Assembly: GCF_030272615.1 (NCBI RefSeq)
Contig: NC_081406.1
Coordinates: 394,964,439 to 395,028,438, forward strand
DNA length: 64,000 nt
Source of the DNA: Cryptomeria japonica
Taxonomy: Eukaryota > Streptophyta > Pinopsida > Cupressales > Cupressaceae
Direction of reading: 5' to 3'
The notes under the pieces were generated by a model. It was given only the letters and a program-made list of their open reading frames with translations, ran no database searches and was not told the origin of the DNA. Position numbers and translations under genes: made by a program. Shown here in pieces: positions 36,199-49,024 of the stretch (positions are counted from its first letter, which is position 1; each line of letters opens with the position of its first letter).

Positions 36199-36209
36199 TA
36201 ATAACTCAA

Positions 36210-37695
36210 TGATGAACGGATAATATGAAACTGGTACTGAGAGGGGGGGTGAATCAGTATAGACAAAAACACAATCCTAAACCGGTTTGTCAGTAGACAC
36301 TTTGCTTTGGCAGAAAAACCGTAACACTAGTCTTAAACAGAGTACAATCAGAAAAACCCAGAATAAATGAGACAAGCATAAACCGGTTGACACTTATCTT
36401 TTCATACAATCTAATACTTCATTTCCATTTCACCCTAGTGCATGAACAGGTAATCTATCATCAAAGATATATAAACAGCTAGATCAACATTATTTACCTT
36501 CAGACACAAATCACTTAAAACCATCACATGAATAACACCACACATGACACACAAATTTTTCACATGGAAACCCAACTGGGAAAAACCATGGTGGGGATGA
36601 ATACCCACAAGTTGTTTTTGAACTCTTTAGAAGTCCGCTCTATTAGGAGGCTTGTTCGGTTAAAGACTGATACAATAGGTTCTATTAGGAACCAATCCTG
36701 TTAGGGACCACCTGGTTAAGGGATGGATAGAATGCCCGGTTAAGGGTTAAACCCTATTAAAGGTTACCTTGTTAGAGGATTTCAAGAACTCAATGGTTTT
36801 GAGTCACCCTGTTAAAGGATTTACAGTAAGCCGGTTAAAACTACTCTGTTAAGGGATTTCCCAACTGTTGAAGTGGTTAGAGATCAACAGGTATTACAAT
36901 GATCTGGTAACAACACTCAATGCCAATGCAGATCCACTTTAGCTCCTCTTCACCTTCTGCACTTACACTCTGTAGGTATCACTTCTCTCCTCTGGTCTAG
37001 CAAGAATCACGTATCCCTTCACTTGGACACACACACACAAATTTTGGCAACAACCTCAGAAAGAAACACAACATCGACCTTATAGGAAATAGATATGTCG
37101 GTAGCATAAACCCTAAACCCTAAAACTGTTAGGTTAAGCAATTCAAATGGTTCAATCCTGATCGTTGAGCACATTGCATTAAATGTAACAGTCTTGAACC
37201 AATCTCAAGATGTTCTCCATCATTCATTTTCCACCACTTTCATTGTAGCTGATAACCCATCACGCGTTTTCACCGTTTACAGACTTCGTACATTCCCAAG
37301 GTAGATAGGAATAATCTCCTTCATGCAAGATCCTTCACGCGCACAAGGCTGATGTGGCAACATGATCTGTTCTCCGTTACAATGCTAACTCATCACACAA
37401 AGTCACCGGTTGAGTCACATAGGCTTGAAGTACTTCAACCGGAAACCCTGAAGTTGAGACTACCAACCAGTAGTCATACAAAGATTCCATGTACCAATTC
37501 CCATAACCACATGTCGGTTCACCTTGAACAAACACACCACTTCACTTTGGCACATATACTAGTTCACAATGTTATACTGGTTCTCACATATACTAGTTCT
37601 TGGTAACATACTGGTTCTCTCTTCTTCAGCATATTGACATCAATGACAACATACAATGTCATCATGTTCTCATACCGGTTCACATAATGCCAACA
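36210..37695 (-). repeat. 3' LTR of element D
   Basis: About 1,486 bp, from TGATGAACGG (start less certain) to AATGCCAACA. The block ACTGAGAGGGGGGGTGAATCAG is at 36236-36257. Between 36600 and 36870 it carries the reverse complement of the CTAACCAGGT phrase array also seen in element A (for example CCACCTGGTTAAGGG, ACCCTGTTAAAGG). A plant-telomere-like stretch TAAACCCTAAACCCTAAAAC is at 37107-37126. Confidence 0.78.
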
Positions 37696-37949
37696 ATCTC
37701 CCCCTTTGGCATTGATGGCAATATACAAAGATATCTCTTTGGTTCACTTCTTCTCCCCCAATTTCTGCAGATATCTCTCCGCTTTACTTCTTCTCCCCCT
37801 TTGACAACAATGCCAAAGTGGAGGCATAGGCTTCCCTGTTCCATTATGCTACTCCCCCTGAGGAGTATCATCCTTCAACACATCAATCCTGAAGAAAAAT
37901 TTGACTATGCAATACTTGATTGATGTGGAGCATATACCTTTAGTTTACC

Positions 37950-40738
37950 TCCTGAAGGGGCAGCACCCCTAATTCACCTCATAAGTACATAAATGTAGCC
38001 TTTGGGAGAGGCTTGGTGAATATGTTTGCTAACCGCTCCTTACTGGAAACATGTTCTAGTGAAATCTCTTTGTTCTGAACCTTTTCCCTCAAGAAATGAT
38101 ACTTAAGCTCAAAGTGCTTGGTTCTAGAATGTAAAACCAGATTCTTGGAGATGTTAATTGCACTAGTATTGTCACAAAATATACTTACCGGTTCAAATAT
38201 AGGAACTTTGTAGCCATTTAATACATGCTTCATCCAAATTGTCTGAGTGCAGTTCATGAAAGCTGCAACATACTCTGCTTATGCTTTAGACTGAGAGATA
38301 CAACTCTGCTTCTTACTCATCCATGAGACCAATCTACCACTGAGAAAGAATGCACCACTTGTTGTGCTCTTTTGGTCATCCACATTACCTACCCAATCAG
38401 CATCTATGAATACTTTCAAGTTGAAATCCTTGCTATATGGATACCACAATCCATAATCAATAGTTCCCTTCAAATACCTAAGAATCTGCTTGACTGCAAC
38501 CAAGTGGGATTCTCTTGGACTTTTCTGGAACCTTGTAGTAATGCCAACTGCATGTGCAATATCTGGTCTGCTATGCACTACATAATACAACTTACCAATC
38601 ATTGACTAGTATTCCTTCTCATTAACCAATGCTGAGTCATCCTCTTTGGATAGTTTACAACTAGTCACCATCGGTGTACCAACCGGTTTTCTATCTTCCA
38701 TGCCAAAGGTCTTCAACACCTCTTTAACATACTTGGATTGAGTGATAAATATTCCATCTTTCATCTACTGAATTTGTAGTCCAATGAAGAACTTAATTTC
38801 CCCTATGAGTGACATCTCAAACTCTTTCTTCATCTCATCTGCAAACTCATGACTCATCTTGTCATCTCCACCTAAGATAATGTCATCAAAAAATACCTCA
38901 CAGATCAGGATCTGATCTCCTTCAGACTTCAAGTAGATATTTCTATCTTTGCTTGTTCTCTCAAATCCAATCTTCACAAGATGGGAGTGCAGGCGTTCAT
39001 ACCATGCTCTAGGTGCCTACTTTAGACCATATAAGGCTTTATGTAGCCTACACACCATGTCACTATCTTCAGATAGGGAAAACCCATCTGGTTGCTCTAT
39101 ATACACCTCCTCTTCAAGTACACCATTTAGGAATGCAAATTTTACATCCATTTGATATACTTTGAATCCTTTAAAAGCTGCATATGCAAGAAGCATACGA
39201 ACTCCTTCCAATCTGGCTATAGGAGCAAAGGTTTCTCCATAGTCTTCTCCTTCTTCTTGGGCATATCCTTTACACACCAGTCTGGCTTTGTTTCTAATCA
39301 CTGTGCCATCCTCATTTAGCTTATTTTTGAAAACCCATTTGGTACCAATGACATTTTTATGCTCCGGTATGGGTACCAAAGACCATGTACCATTTCTCTC
39401 TATCTGGTCAAGTTCCTCTTCCATTGCCTTGAACCAGTCTTCATCTTTATGTGCCTCTTTGAATGATTTAGGCTCAAATTCAAAGATCATACATGAGTTT
39501 TCTCTTACCTTTCTTCTTGTAAGGATTCCTGCATCCTTATCTCCTATGATCTGCTTAGGATCATGATTCAGCTTGACATACTGAGGAATGGTCTTAATAG
39601 ATTCCTCTTGCTTTTCTTCTTCATCCTCATCTCCATCAGTATCAGTGTCTACATCTATCGGTGTAGGAACATTGTTACTGGTACTTGGTTGACTGGCAAC
39701 CGGTTTCCAGAAGGTTACAACTAGTTCATTTACCGCTTGCTCACAGCTGGTTTGCTCAGTTTTCTCAGAGGTTTCATCAACTCTTATATTGATGCTTTCC
39801 ATAATTCTCTGAGTCCTATTATTGAAACACTTGAGAGATTTGCTCTTGGTGGAATACCCTAGGAATATTCCCTCATCACATTTCGCATCAAATTTTCTCT
39901 AGTGTTCACTCCTCTTGATGTAACATTTGCTACCAAACACTCTAAAGTAGCTAACCATAGGTGTCTTACTAGTCCAATACTCATAAGGAGTTTTATTCTT
40001 ACCTTTCTTGATGAGTACTTGGTTCATTGTGTAGATTGCAATGCTCACTGATTCTCTCCAAAAGGTGTGAGCAACCTTTCCTTGAATCAGCATTGTTATT
40101 GTTGCTTCAACCATAGTCCGATTATTCCTCTCTGCTAGGCCATTCTGTTGTGGAGTCCGGGGGGTAGACAGTTGCCTCTTGATGCCATGTTCTTCATAGT
40201 ACTTGTTGAATTCACCAGAAGTGAATTCCCCTCCTTGATCAGTTCTCAAGCACTTGATCCTTTTACTGCTTTCCTTCTCCACTAATGCTCTAAAAGCTTT
40301 GAACTTTACAAAAGCTTTAGACTTATCTTTCAAGAATGTGACCCACATCATTCTTGAGCAATCATCAATGAGAATCATGAAGTACCTATCACCGTGCACA
40401 CTCCTAGTTTTCATAGGACCACACAAATCAATATGCACAAGATCAAGCAAATTGTCAGTAGTGAAAGGTTTACCTTTAAAGATTGAGGAAGACAATTTCC
40501 CTAGTTGACACTCTCTGCACAAGGTATTTTCTAGTTTTCTTAGAACTGGCAACCCTCAAACTGCCTTGATCTTACTGGCCTTCACAATGTTATCAAAGTT
40601 TACATGGCAGAGTCTCCTATGCCATATCCAGCTATCATCAAATTTAGCCATAAGACATGTACTTATATTTGCATTCAGCTAAAATGGGTTACCTTTCATC
40701 TGCATTGATAGTTCTGATACTTAATGTAAGTATAGATG
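37950..40738 (-). pseudogene. Element D integrase - reverse transcriptase - RNase H (partial, broken)
   Basis: From right to left: pre-integrase segment ending CRECQLGK (about 40500-40690), integrase core with LDLVHIDLCGPMKTRS, TDQGGEFTSGEF and QQNGLAERNNRT (40552-39899), a long open stretch 39802-39017 with [25 protein letters not shown] and [12 protein letters not shown], then VFFDDIILGG (the metal-binding box, near 38890), RNase H IDADWVGNVDDQKST (38400) and CDNTSAINISKN. Stops are few compared with A and B; one is TAG in KQAP (about 39014), another TAA in the AEAEYVA segment (38280). It is the best preserved copia pol here, but it lacks gag and protease. Confidence 0.9.
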
Positions 40739-42567
40739 TGTAATGCCCTGCCAGGAAACCCCAAAGGGATAAAGCTAAAACACTCAAATGGAGTGTAAAT
40801 ATTTTTTTTTTATAACAATAATGAGAGTGTTAATATTAAGACACAACATTATGATACATTGGAGTTATCTAACGCTTAGATAACACAGTGGAAGACTCAA
40901 CAATCCTAAGGAGTTTCCCAATGTCATTACGTAACCTTACACCTAACTCAACTCATGACATTAGGTCCAATTAAGTTGGATATCTTAATTATAAGTTAAT
41001 ACTTAAGTCGTGGACATAATATGTTCAATGAATTGACATTTTCGAAATTAGGAAGCATTCATCTATTATGGTTGGAGATGAGGCTAACATGAGGATATTC
41101 ACTCAATATATTTTAAACGTAGGCAACTTAAGATTTTTCACATTAAGATTTAAATGTGGTTAACTTGACGAGTCCATACAGTGTAACAAATATATCGAGA
41201 TTCATTTATTTAGGATTAAAAGTAACCAACCAAAAGTGGTCATCCTTTATAGTTAAAATATAGCTAATAGAATGAAATTCATTCCTTAGGGATTAAGATG
41301 TAAACATTATAATGAGGTTCCTTCATTTGGGTTTAAACACAACCAACTAATAAATCGTAGTTCATTTATAGAGGATAGAATGTAAATAGCCCAATGAAGA
41401 TCATCCTTTAGGGTTATGATATAGGTAATTTAATGAGTTCACTCTTTTTAGTTGAAAATAAATCAAGATAATATGAAGGATTACTTTTGCTATGATTAAG
41501 CTATACACTACTACATGAGTTCTCCCATTATAGTTCCATTATAGCTATTATGATGAGGTTCATTTATTAAGGTTATAATGTGGGAAATCAATTAAGTTCA
41601 TCCAATTATAGCTGAAATGAAGCAAATTTGGTGAGATTATTTAACTAAAATGAAACGTAAATAGCTAAATGAATTCATCCAATTTAGTGGAATAAAGCTA
41701 ATATGGCGATGTTCATTTATTAAGATAAAAAAAAATAACCAAATGAGGTTCATCCATTAGATCTTTCATTTTAGATATTATGATAGTTAATCCAATATTT
41801 ATTATCCATTCATTACGTTCGATTTTTCAAACTTTATGACAAGTTAATCCAATAATTGAGACCTAGTGAGATTCTTTCCATACTTAATCCTTTTCATTAA
41901 CATTAACAAAATACTTTTCCATAATCATATTTACAATCTTTTATGTCTCTAATTACTACATTTTACAAGATGATTATATTTATGCATCCAAGAAATTACT
42001 TCATTAAATCCCCAATTATACAATTAAAAAATACATCCTTACCTGTTATCACTAAGTATGAAACACGAGGAACAAAAGCATCACATAACACATATATGAT
42101 CTTGGAGTTCACCCCTAAAGGGCTACATCTCCAAGTTTGCTCAACCGCAAGACCCCTCTGACTATTATTTAAGTTAAGATTACATAAGTTTCATGTCAAT
42201 TACATCTCTACCTTTTAGGTGAACATGACCACTATACAACAACCACCTCGGTCGATAATTACATAATGATCCCTTTTGAAGTGGATCCTACTGAATACAT
42301 CAAAAGCAAATACAAGGTTTTCTTAACTATCAGTACCCTAAATAGAGACTTGAGTGACTATGACTAGACACAAGCAACCAGATGACAGGGACCCAACAAA
42401 CCTATCAAGGACATGCTATTACTATAGACATAGCGATTACAAAAATATTAAACCATGCACAAGCATTAACGGGTAAATACAATCTTTTCTCATGTTGATT
42501 TAAGCATCCAAACAAGTTATTTAATCCGTAGAAATTCATCAATGACAAGTTGGTTTTACAAGAATAG

Positions 42568-43246
42568 TCTAGCCCCTTTTCTAACAACACAAAAATTACC
42601 CTTTACTATAAAGAACAAAATACATTAAAAGTGAATAAGGAAATGGGAAAATCATCTCCCAGCTAATTTAAGATTCCTTGCATACATTTTAAAACTAATT
42701 TCACCATTCGATTTATTCATTAGCATCTAAATATGAGTCCCAATATTTACCAACTTAAATAAATAAAAATAAATACAACATTCAACAATTGTTAAATCAA
42801 TGGAAATCATTACTTTATTGAATCCAATGATTAATATATAATTAATAATATATATATTTATCCTTTTTTTTTTAATAATTATTACTTGCTAGAAATGAAT
42901 AAGGAAATGGGAAAATCATCTAGCCCCTTTTCTAACAACACAAAAATTACCCATTACTATAAAGAACAAAATACATTAAAAGTGAATAAGGAAATGGGAA
43001 AATCATCTCCCAGCTAATTTAAGATTCCTTGCATACATTTTAAAACTAATTTCACCATTCGATTTATTCATTAGCATCTAAATATGAGTCCCAATATTTA
43101 CCAACTTAAATAAATAAAAATAAATACAACATTCAACAATTGTTAAATCAATGGAAATCATTACTTTATTGAATCCAATGATTAATATAATTAATAATAT
43201 ATATATTTATCCTTTTTTTTTTAATAATTATTACTTGCTAGAAATA
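42568..43246. repeat. 351-bp tandem duplication inside the long LTR
   Basis: TCTAGCCCCTTTTCTAACAAC starts copies at 42568 and 42919. They are nearly identical through GTGAATAAGGAAATGGGAAAATC, CATTCAACAATTG and ATTACTTGCTAGAAAT. The junction lies at AAATGGGAAAATCATCT, a phrase also present inside the unit, so slippage or unequal exchange at that short repeat could explain it. Near-identity implies a recent event. Confidence 0.9.
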
Positions 43247-43380
43247 TAAATCTCAATCCAGCATTAATAATAACAAATATATTACTTATAATATATTTTT
43301 ACTATTATATATCTTTTTTTTTAACATACAAAAAAAACATCATGTTTAAATTTTAAATATAAAAAAATTAACTAATAGAG

Positions 43381-43600
43381 GGTGGCCAAAACCCTAGGGC
43401 GGTCGTGCCCTAGCCGAAGAGACTATAGCCTCCATGGAGGACGCAGGCCCTCGGACTCCACTCATAGTCGAGTCGGGGTCACTATGGCTGCTGTGGGGAA
43501 CGCAGTCCCCTTCAGCCTCCACACAGTGGAACCGAGTGGCTGCGGATGGCGCCATGGGGAGGGGCTGGTTGAGCTTCGGCTCCCCCCCTGAAACCCCCAA
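43381..43600. other. G+C-rich island in the AT-rich LTR
   Basis: About 220 bp of high G+C (AACCCTAGGGCGGTCGTG, TCCATGGAGGACGCAGGC, GGATGGCGCCATGGGG) with abrupt AT-rich borders on both sides. The overlapping ORFs on both strands have no domain. It might be the transcribed leader near the LTR promoter, or a fragment captured from elsewhere. Confidence 0.6.
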
Positions 43601-45240
43601 ATATTTTTTTTTTTTGGGTTATATTTACTATATTTTTATTTTCCAGTTTGACTTAATTAAATTTAATTGCTTTTTTGAAATAAGCATGAATGAAAATAGC
43701 TAAGAACAATACGTAAAATGCCCATTATCCATTTGTCGTAGTCACAGACATATTTTTCCAGAATGTTAAAGGTTTCAAAGAAATAGAGTAAATTGTTGAA
43801 TATCAAATCAATTAAGAAAATTTTTGGGCACAAGGAAACCTATTTCTCACACAAAGATTCATCAATAAGAATATCTTTAACAAATTTCTACTATGAAACT
43901 TACTCTTGGACGATCAATGGAGAATTTGAAGACCGGAATTGCAAAGAAAATCATTCAAGACCCCTTTTTTTTTTAAATAAACAATTTAATCAAATTGAGA
44001 AACAAATTCCTACCTCAATAAGCATTCCTGGAAGGATTTGAAGATGAGCCCAACTTGCCATTCCAGAAGATCTCCATTCTTTATCCAAAACTCCCAATTT
44101 CTTTCTCCAAAATTTTTTTTTCTTTCTTTTTTTTTCCCAAATTTTCCATCCCCAAAATATTTTTTCAACCTAGGTTAAATGGGAACCCCACTTTTGACCT
44201 AATTTCTAATTTCAAAATTTAAGCACTTTTTAAAATAAAAATAAATAATATTTCTTTTCAACTCTTAAATTAATTTAACTTGATTTTCTAATTAATATGC
44301 TTCTCTCTTATTTAATTTTAATTTTAATTTCTCAATATTAATTAAGCCAACATTTATATTTCGAACTATTAACAAGGGTAAAATATTTAAATTAAATTAA
44401 TTTCCAAAATCCAATCTTTCACACTATATCAAACTTTATAAATTAAAAAAATGATTTTGTTTAAATAATAAAAATTACCCTTTCTTTTCCAAAATGCAAA
44501 AGAGGTTAAATTAATTATATTTCAAATAACTTTAAATATTTCTTTTTAAAAAAAAATGCATAACTAATTAAATTCATTATTTAAAATTAACCATTAAATT
44601 AAATTCGTTACAACATAAATAAAGCGATCTTTTTTTTTAATTAATGATTAATCACCTAAAAGAAACCTATCTATTTTAATTTCTCAATTACTAATGCGTA
44701 AATCAACACATTAAATTGAATTAAATACTTAGGTTAAAATACTCCATTTACCACACACAAGGCACACAAACCAAGAAAGTCCACCAATCACATGACACGC
44801 AACCCAAATGACAAAGGAACCCTACGAACCACACACGATGCTCACCTAATCATGGCTAATGCAAGACGAGAGTTTTATGACCACCTAATCCAAATTCTAA
44901 GGATGAAGGAGGTATACTCAACCCTGCGAATCCTGAAGGAGATGAACCTCGCACCTAGGCGATATAGTACCTGTAATCTCCTGCAACCATGAGTCACGCA
45001 AGCATACCTATATATACATATTCAATGAAGGCGTTAGCTCGATATTTATAACAAGAATTAGGGAACAATTACATTTACACAAACATCGATGCAAAAGCAC
45101 AATAATAGGTATGCACAATTACTTATATTATCTATTCTACCACATTGCATAACGGTAAATCAACCATTCCAGAATGCCACCTAGGAAGTCAACCAAGGTT
45201 AGACCGGTTTTACAAGGCTGACTAGGGTAGGGGCATTACA

Positions 45241-48200
45241 TTCTCCCGCTAGGCTCCGACTTACTCCTAGAAGTCGCAAGGCTAAGCAGAAATCATACAA
45301 CACGTATTAGCCCTGAAACTCAATTAACAATTATCAACTTGCACAATTAAATATTTTGTCAACAATTTAAAACATTATTATAAATCCTCTACAAATGTCA
45401 TTATCCATTGGCAGTATACATCTAAAATCATACACTTCTTAAAATATTCTAGAATTTACACACAATCATAGTAGAGAAACGAGAATTTTCTTCCTTTCAT
45501 GACACCAAATTAAAGCATTAAAAGATATAGACAACAGTTACCATACTCATCTATCAAACATGACAAGAAAACATGCCATCACGGTCAAATTCTTTCACCC
45601 CTACCTCTTTTAACAAAACTTTACCACATAGGACTAGCTTCAAATATAAATTTCTACAACCAAGTTAACTTTCAATAAATAAGAGCAACATATATAATTC
45701 AATTGTTTACACTTTCTAGGCCTATAAAAACTATTCCAATGACTATGTCCCATAGCATATTGACAAGTTAACACCATTTAATCCATGATTACACATAATA
45801 ACCATCCACATAACTCGAATTGCACAACACAAAAGGCCACAAGTGAGCATGTCTAATGCTCGGTCAAAGATAACATGCACGATCAGCATCTCTATGCCTG
45901 ATCTCAGAACAAATAACATGATCATCAATATCCAACATCTCACTCAAGAGCTTGATGGTGCTAGGGTACACTATAGCAGTGCTACCTTCCATACAAGACC
46001 CTCGTGAACATCCCTTGTTGTGTAGGGTGTTTAGCCTCCAAGAGATAGTCACCACTCATAGGTAGGTAGTCGATCCTAGCTATCTCACAGCCTCACATAC
46101 CTCCATCCTCAAGGTTCCCTATGTCTACTTCCTCATATACACTCATCCAAGACCGTCTCCTACGTTCTTGGAGAGGAATTCACATTGCAACACAAGACCA
46201 GTGTACAAAAGCAATAAGGATAAACCAATTTAGCCACCAAAGTATAGAAGTATAAAGATAATAATCGTCAATTCCAACAGTAAGGCAAGAAAATAATTCC
46301 GGAATTGCAACATCAAATCAAGTAAGAACAAGATTGCAAGATCATGGCTAAACCTTCAAGGTCAAAATAAAATAAATTACTGGCCCACAAGGAAATAAAT
46401 AAATAAATAATAAAAGAAAATCATAAGTGCACGTTACATCACTATGTGACTAGCAGCTAGCCACCAATGAGGAAGGAAGGAACAATCGTCTAGCTATCAC
46501 AGTAGCTCATCATGTGGTGTGGCCTAGTCACACATCTGCATGGCATGGTAGTGTGCACCTCGACATCACCCCGCATCATGTCTTCATGCAACATGGCTCT
46601 ACCCTATACCTATTGGTAGGCTGCATGGCAATGTCTACTACATCCCGCATCATGTCTCAGCACGACATGGCAATACTCCAAGTGGACAGGGCACGCAATG
46701 GATGTATCTCGCATGGCAGTGTACCTCAAGGATAAGGCACATGCAGATCACACCCCGCATAGCAATGTTCCTCTCAGGATACCTGCCATAAGCCAAAGGT
46801 ATACATGGCTAAGGTCTACCCACAAGTCTACCAACACTAGTCAATTGGCAGCTCATGTGAGAACTAACACGCCACTCATGAAGACAAGGCAAAAGATGCT
46901 CCAATAGAATCCATCATTATGCTCAAGAACTGTCATCTATATGCTCCGAATAAAGGATAGGAGTCAGGCTGGCACACATGAACCTCATAATTCAGTTCAT
47001 CACAAGGGAAAGTATTGAGTACACCTATAATACAGTTTCATTATATAACTATATTTTTCCTTGAGATAGTGAAGCTAAAGTCGCTTTGCATCAACATTAC
47101 TCGTACGTTGTTCATACCATTTCAAGGAATGGTGACTTCTAATACTACCCCTTCACATACTGCCTTATCAACAACCCGTGGGTTGGCACTCAGTAAGGGA
47201 ACAAATATGCAACATCACATGAATTGTATGGTTTCTCATACTCATAAGCAAACATATCCCCCATGGTTGATTACTTCACCATCCCATGGACACACATAGC
47301 AAGTACAGGTTTCTTTACAACACATAAGGAATAGCACCATTACTGGTTTAGTCACATTTACGGGGAATACTTTTCAATACGCTATAATCTACTTAAGGGA
47401 ATTTTTAATTATGCTTTTCACATGAATCACTAAATAAAGTTTACCCTAGATACACGTACTGGAATTCTTGACAATTCAAATTTACACAAGGAAATAACGT
47501 CATTCCGATATCTTTCTCAAATTCCACTAAGCATTTTCATTCACATTACTAACTATGCAATTTTCTTTTCCAAGGCGAAAAACTTTCCTCATTCAATTAG
47601 AAGCCAAAGCAAACATACAATTTCATATGCGTTATAAAAAAATTATTCTTAAATCACTGCATTCTTAATAACATTTCAAACACAACAAAACCCTAAAATT
47701 TAGGCAAGAGGAGGAGGAAAGAGAATTTGAAAATCCAACTATTTCCTATGAATGCACAAGGTCAACAAGATCACACTATAGGCTCAGATATAAGTCTATC
47801 ATTTTAGTTGCATGGTTTTCATTTCGCTATCTTTTAGGAGGGTGCCAAAGCAACCTAACATGACATTTCTAATTATTATTGTTGCAATATAATGTTCTAG
47901 TTTTCCAAACAAGAAATTAAGACAAACAATTTTTTGGTAATACAAGTCCTCTTGAGAACACTCACTATGCATAATACAATACAATAATACATCAACTCTA
48001 ACATTGAAATTTCAAAATATGACAAGAAGGTAAATGAGGAGCTATCTACTAAATATTACATATTAATGCATACAGATTAACAAGTCTTTCATTTTCTCTT
48101 TCTAAACATAATAAGAATTATCTATATCCAAAGGCATGTTAAATGGAGCATTCCTAAATAGGTCCTAAATCAAACTAGTTTGAAGAAGCACATAAAACAA

Positions 48201-49009
48201 TCTTTTGAGGAACACATTAATACACTCTTGAAACTACTATAACATGTTCTCTTTTGGTACTCCTTTCACAACAAGCAATTTTCACAGAATCAACTATGTG
48301 CATATTAATGCACCTTACTTAGGATGGAATTTAATTATATTTTTCCTACAAAGCACATGGAGAATCCTTAATGTAAACATACAATTTTCTCTCAATAACC
48401 AATATTAAATTTCAACCCAAACCCCTTTCACAATCTAAAACACATAAGCATTATAAGGCTCACACAAGGGTTCAAGGAGTCACAACCTTTCTTTTGCAAA
48501 AGGAAAACTCACATTTAAGGGATAGTTACACATATAACAAGCATTTTAAACTTCTAGAGAGAGAGAGGAGGAAGGGTGATAATCATTCATTTTACTACAT
48601 AGTAAGCATTTAATATTTGCCATACTAGTCCTTCAAGTGGACAACACTAAGATAGATCATAACCATAACAAGCACATTTCATACTTTTAGATTCAAGATA
48701 ATACCAACCAACCCAGATGGATTAGTCAAAAGAGTAAAAAAATTCAAGAATGAAGGTACATACGACTCTCTTTTAGAATAAGAGGAATCATAGACCAAGA
48801 CCTCAATAAGCAGACAAAACACCTATAATCATTCCAAAACACCCACATCAAGAAGGTGAAAACAAGGTGTGAACACATGTGTTACACACAAGTAGGGTTT
48901 GTTCAATCACACTCACACATCAAGGAGGACAAGCATACAACATAAGGTCGATACACCACACACCACCTAGGGGCACAATTGAAACCGGAGATCCCAGTGT
49001 TGCAACATG
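45241..49009 (-). other. Non-coding internal domain of the LARD-like element
   Basis: 3.8 kb without any ORF that shows a gag, protease, integrase or reverse transcriptase motif on either strand. A degenerate repeat zone at 46500-46780 contains recurring CCGCATCATGTCT and CATGGCA phrases. The rest is A+T-rich and pyrimidine-rich on the plus strand. Confidence 0.65.
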
Positions 49010-49023
49010 GGCTCTGATACCAA
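49010..49023 (-). other. Primer-binding site of the LARD-like element
   Basis: Minus strand TTGGTATCAGAGCC, initiator-Met type, next to the LTR start TGTAATGCC at 49025. Confidence 0.85.
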
Positions 49024-49024
49024 G

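Larger units (their letters stand above)
36210..40738 (-). mobile_element. Ty1/copia element D, 3' part, cut by the LARD-like element
   Basis: Minus-strand copia element with its 3' LTR (36210-37695), polypurine tract complement (37696-37710) and polyprotein up to the pre-integrase region. It is sliced at 40738 by the insertion of the large non-coding element. The gag part, primer site and 5' LTR are not found on the other side of that element, so they were lost. It inserted into the PMD exon at about 36200-36209; the target duplication cannot be tested. Confidence 0.85.
40739..45240 (-). repeat. 4.5-kb LTR of the LARD-like element
   Basis: The first 236 bp match 49025-49260 closely (AACACTCAAATGGAG, TTATCTAACNCTTAGATAAC, CCTAAGGAGTTTCCCAA). 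The rest has no partner in the window. The end at 45240 is set by GGGCATTACA followed by a polypurine complement. Very AT-rich apart from a 220-bp G+C-rich island, and it contains a 351-bp tandem duplication. Short ORFs are not coding. Confidence 0.78.

Noticed and set aside
37107-37126. Telomere-like TAAACCCTAAACCCTAAAAC
   Set aside because: Only about two and a half units inside the LTR of D; more likely a promoter-type telo-box or chance than an interstitial telomere.
37352-37923. Two overlapping plus-strand ORFs
   Set aside because: They cover the LTR of D and its polypurine region and read antisense to the element with no domain.
18122-40738. Endogenous pararetrovirus as source of the reverse transcriptases
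   Set aside because: All reverse transcriptases here have the copia order (integrase before reverse transcriptase), LTRs and initiator-Met primer sites; no movement-protein or coat motifs were seen.
43382-43703. Overlapping ORFs on both strands of the G+C island
   Set aside because: Open frames on both strands are a result of high G+C with few stops; no conserved motif.
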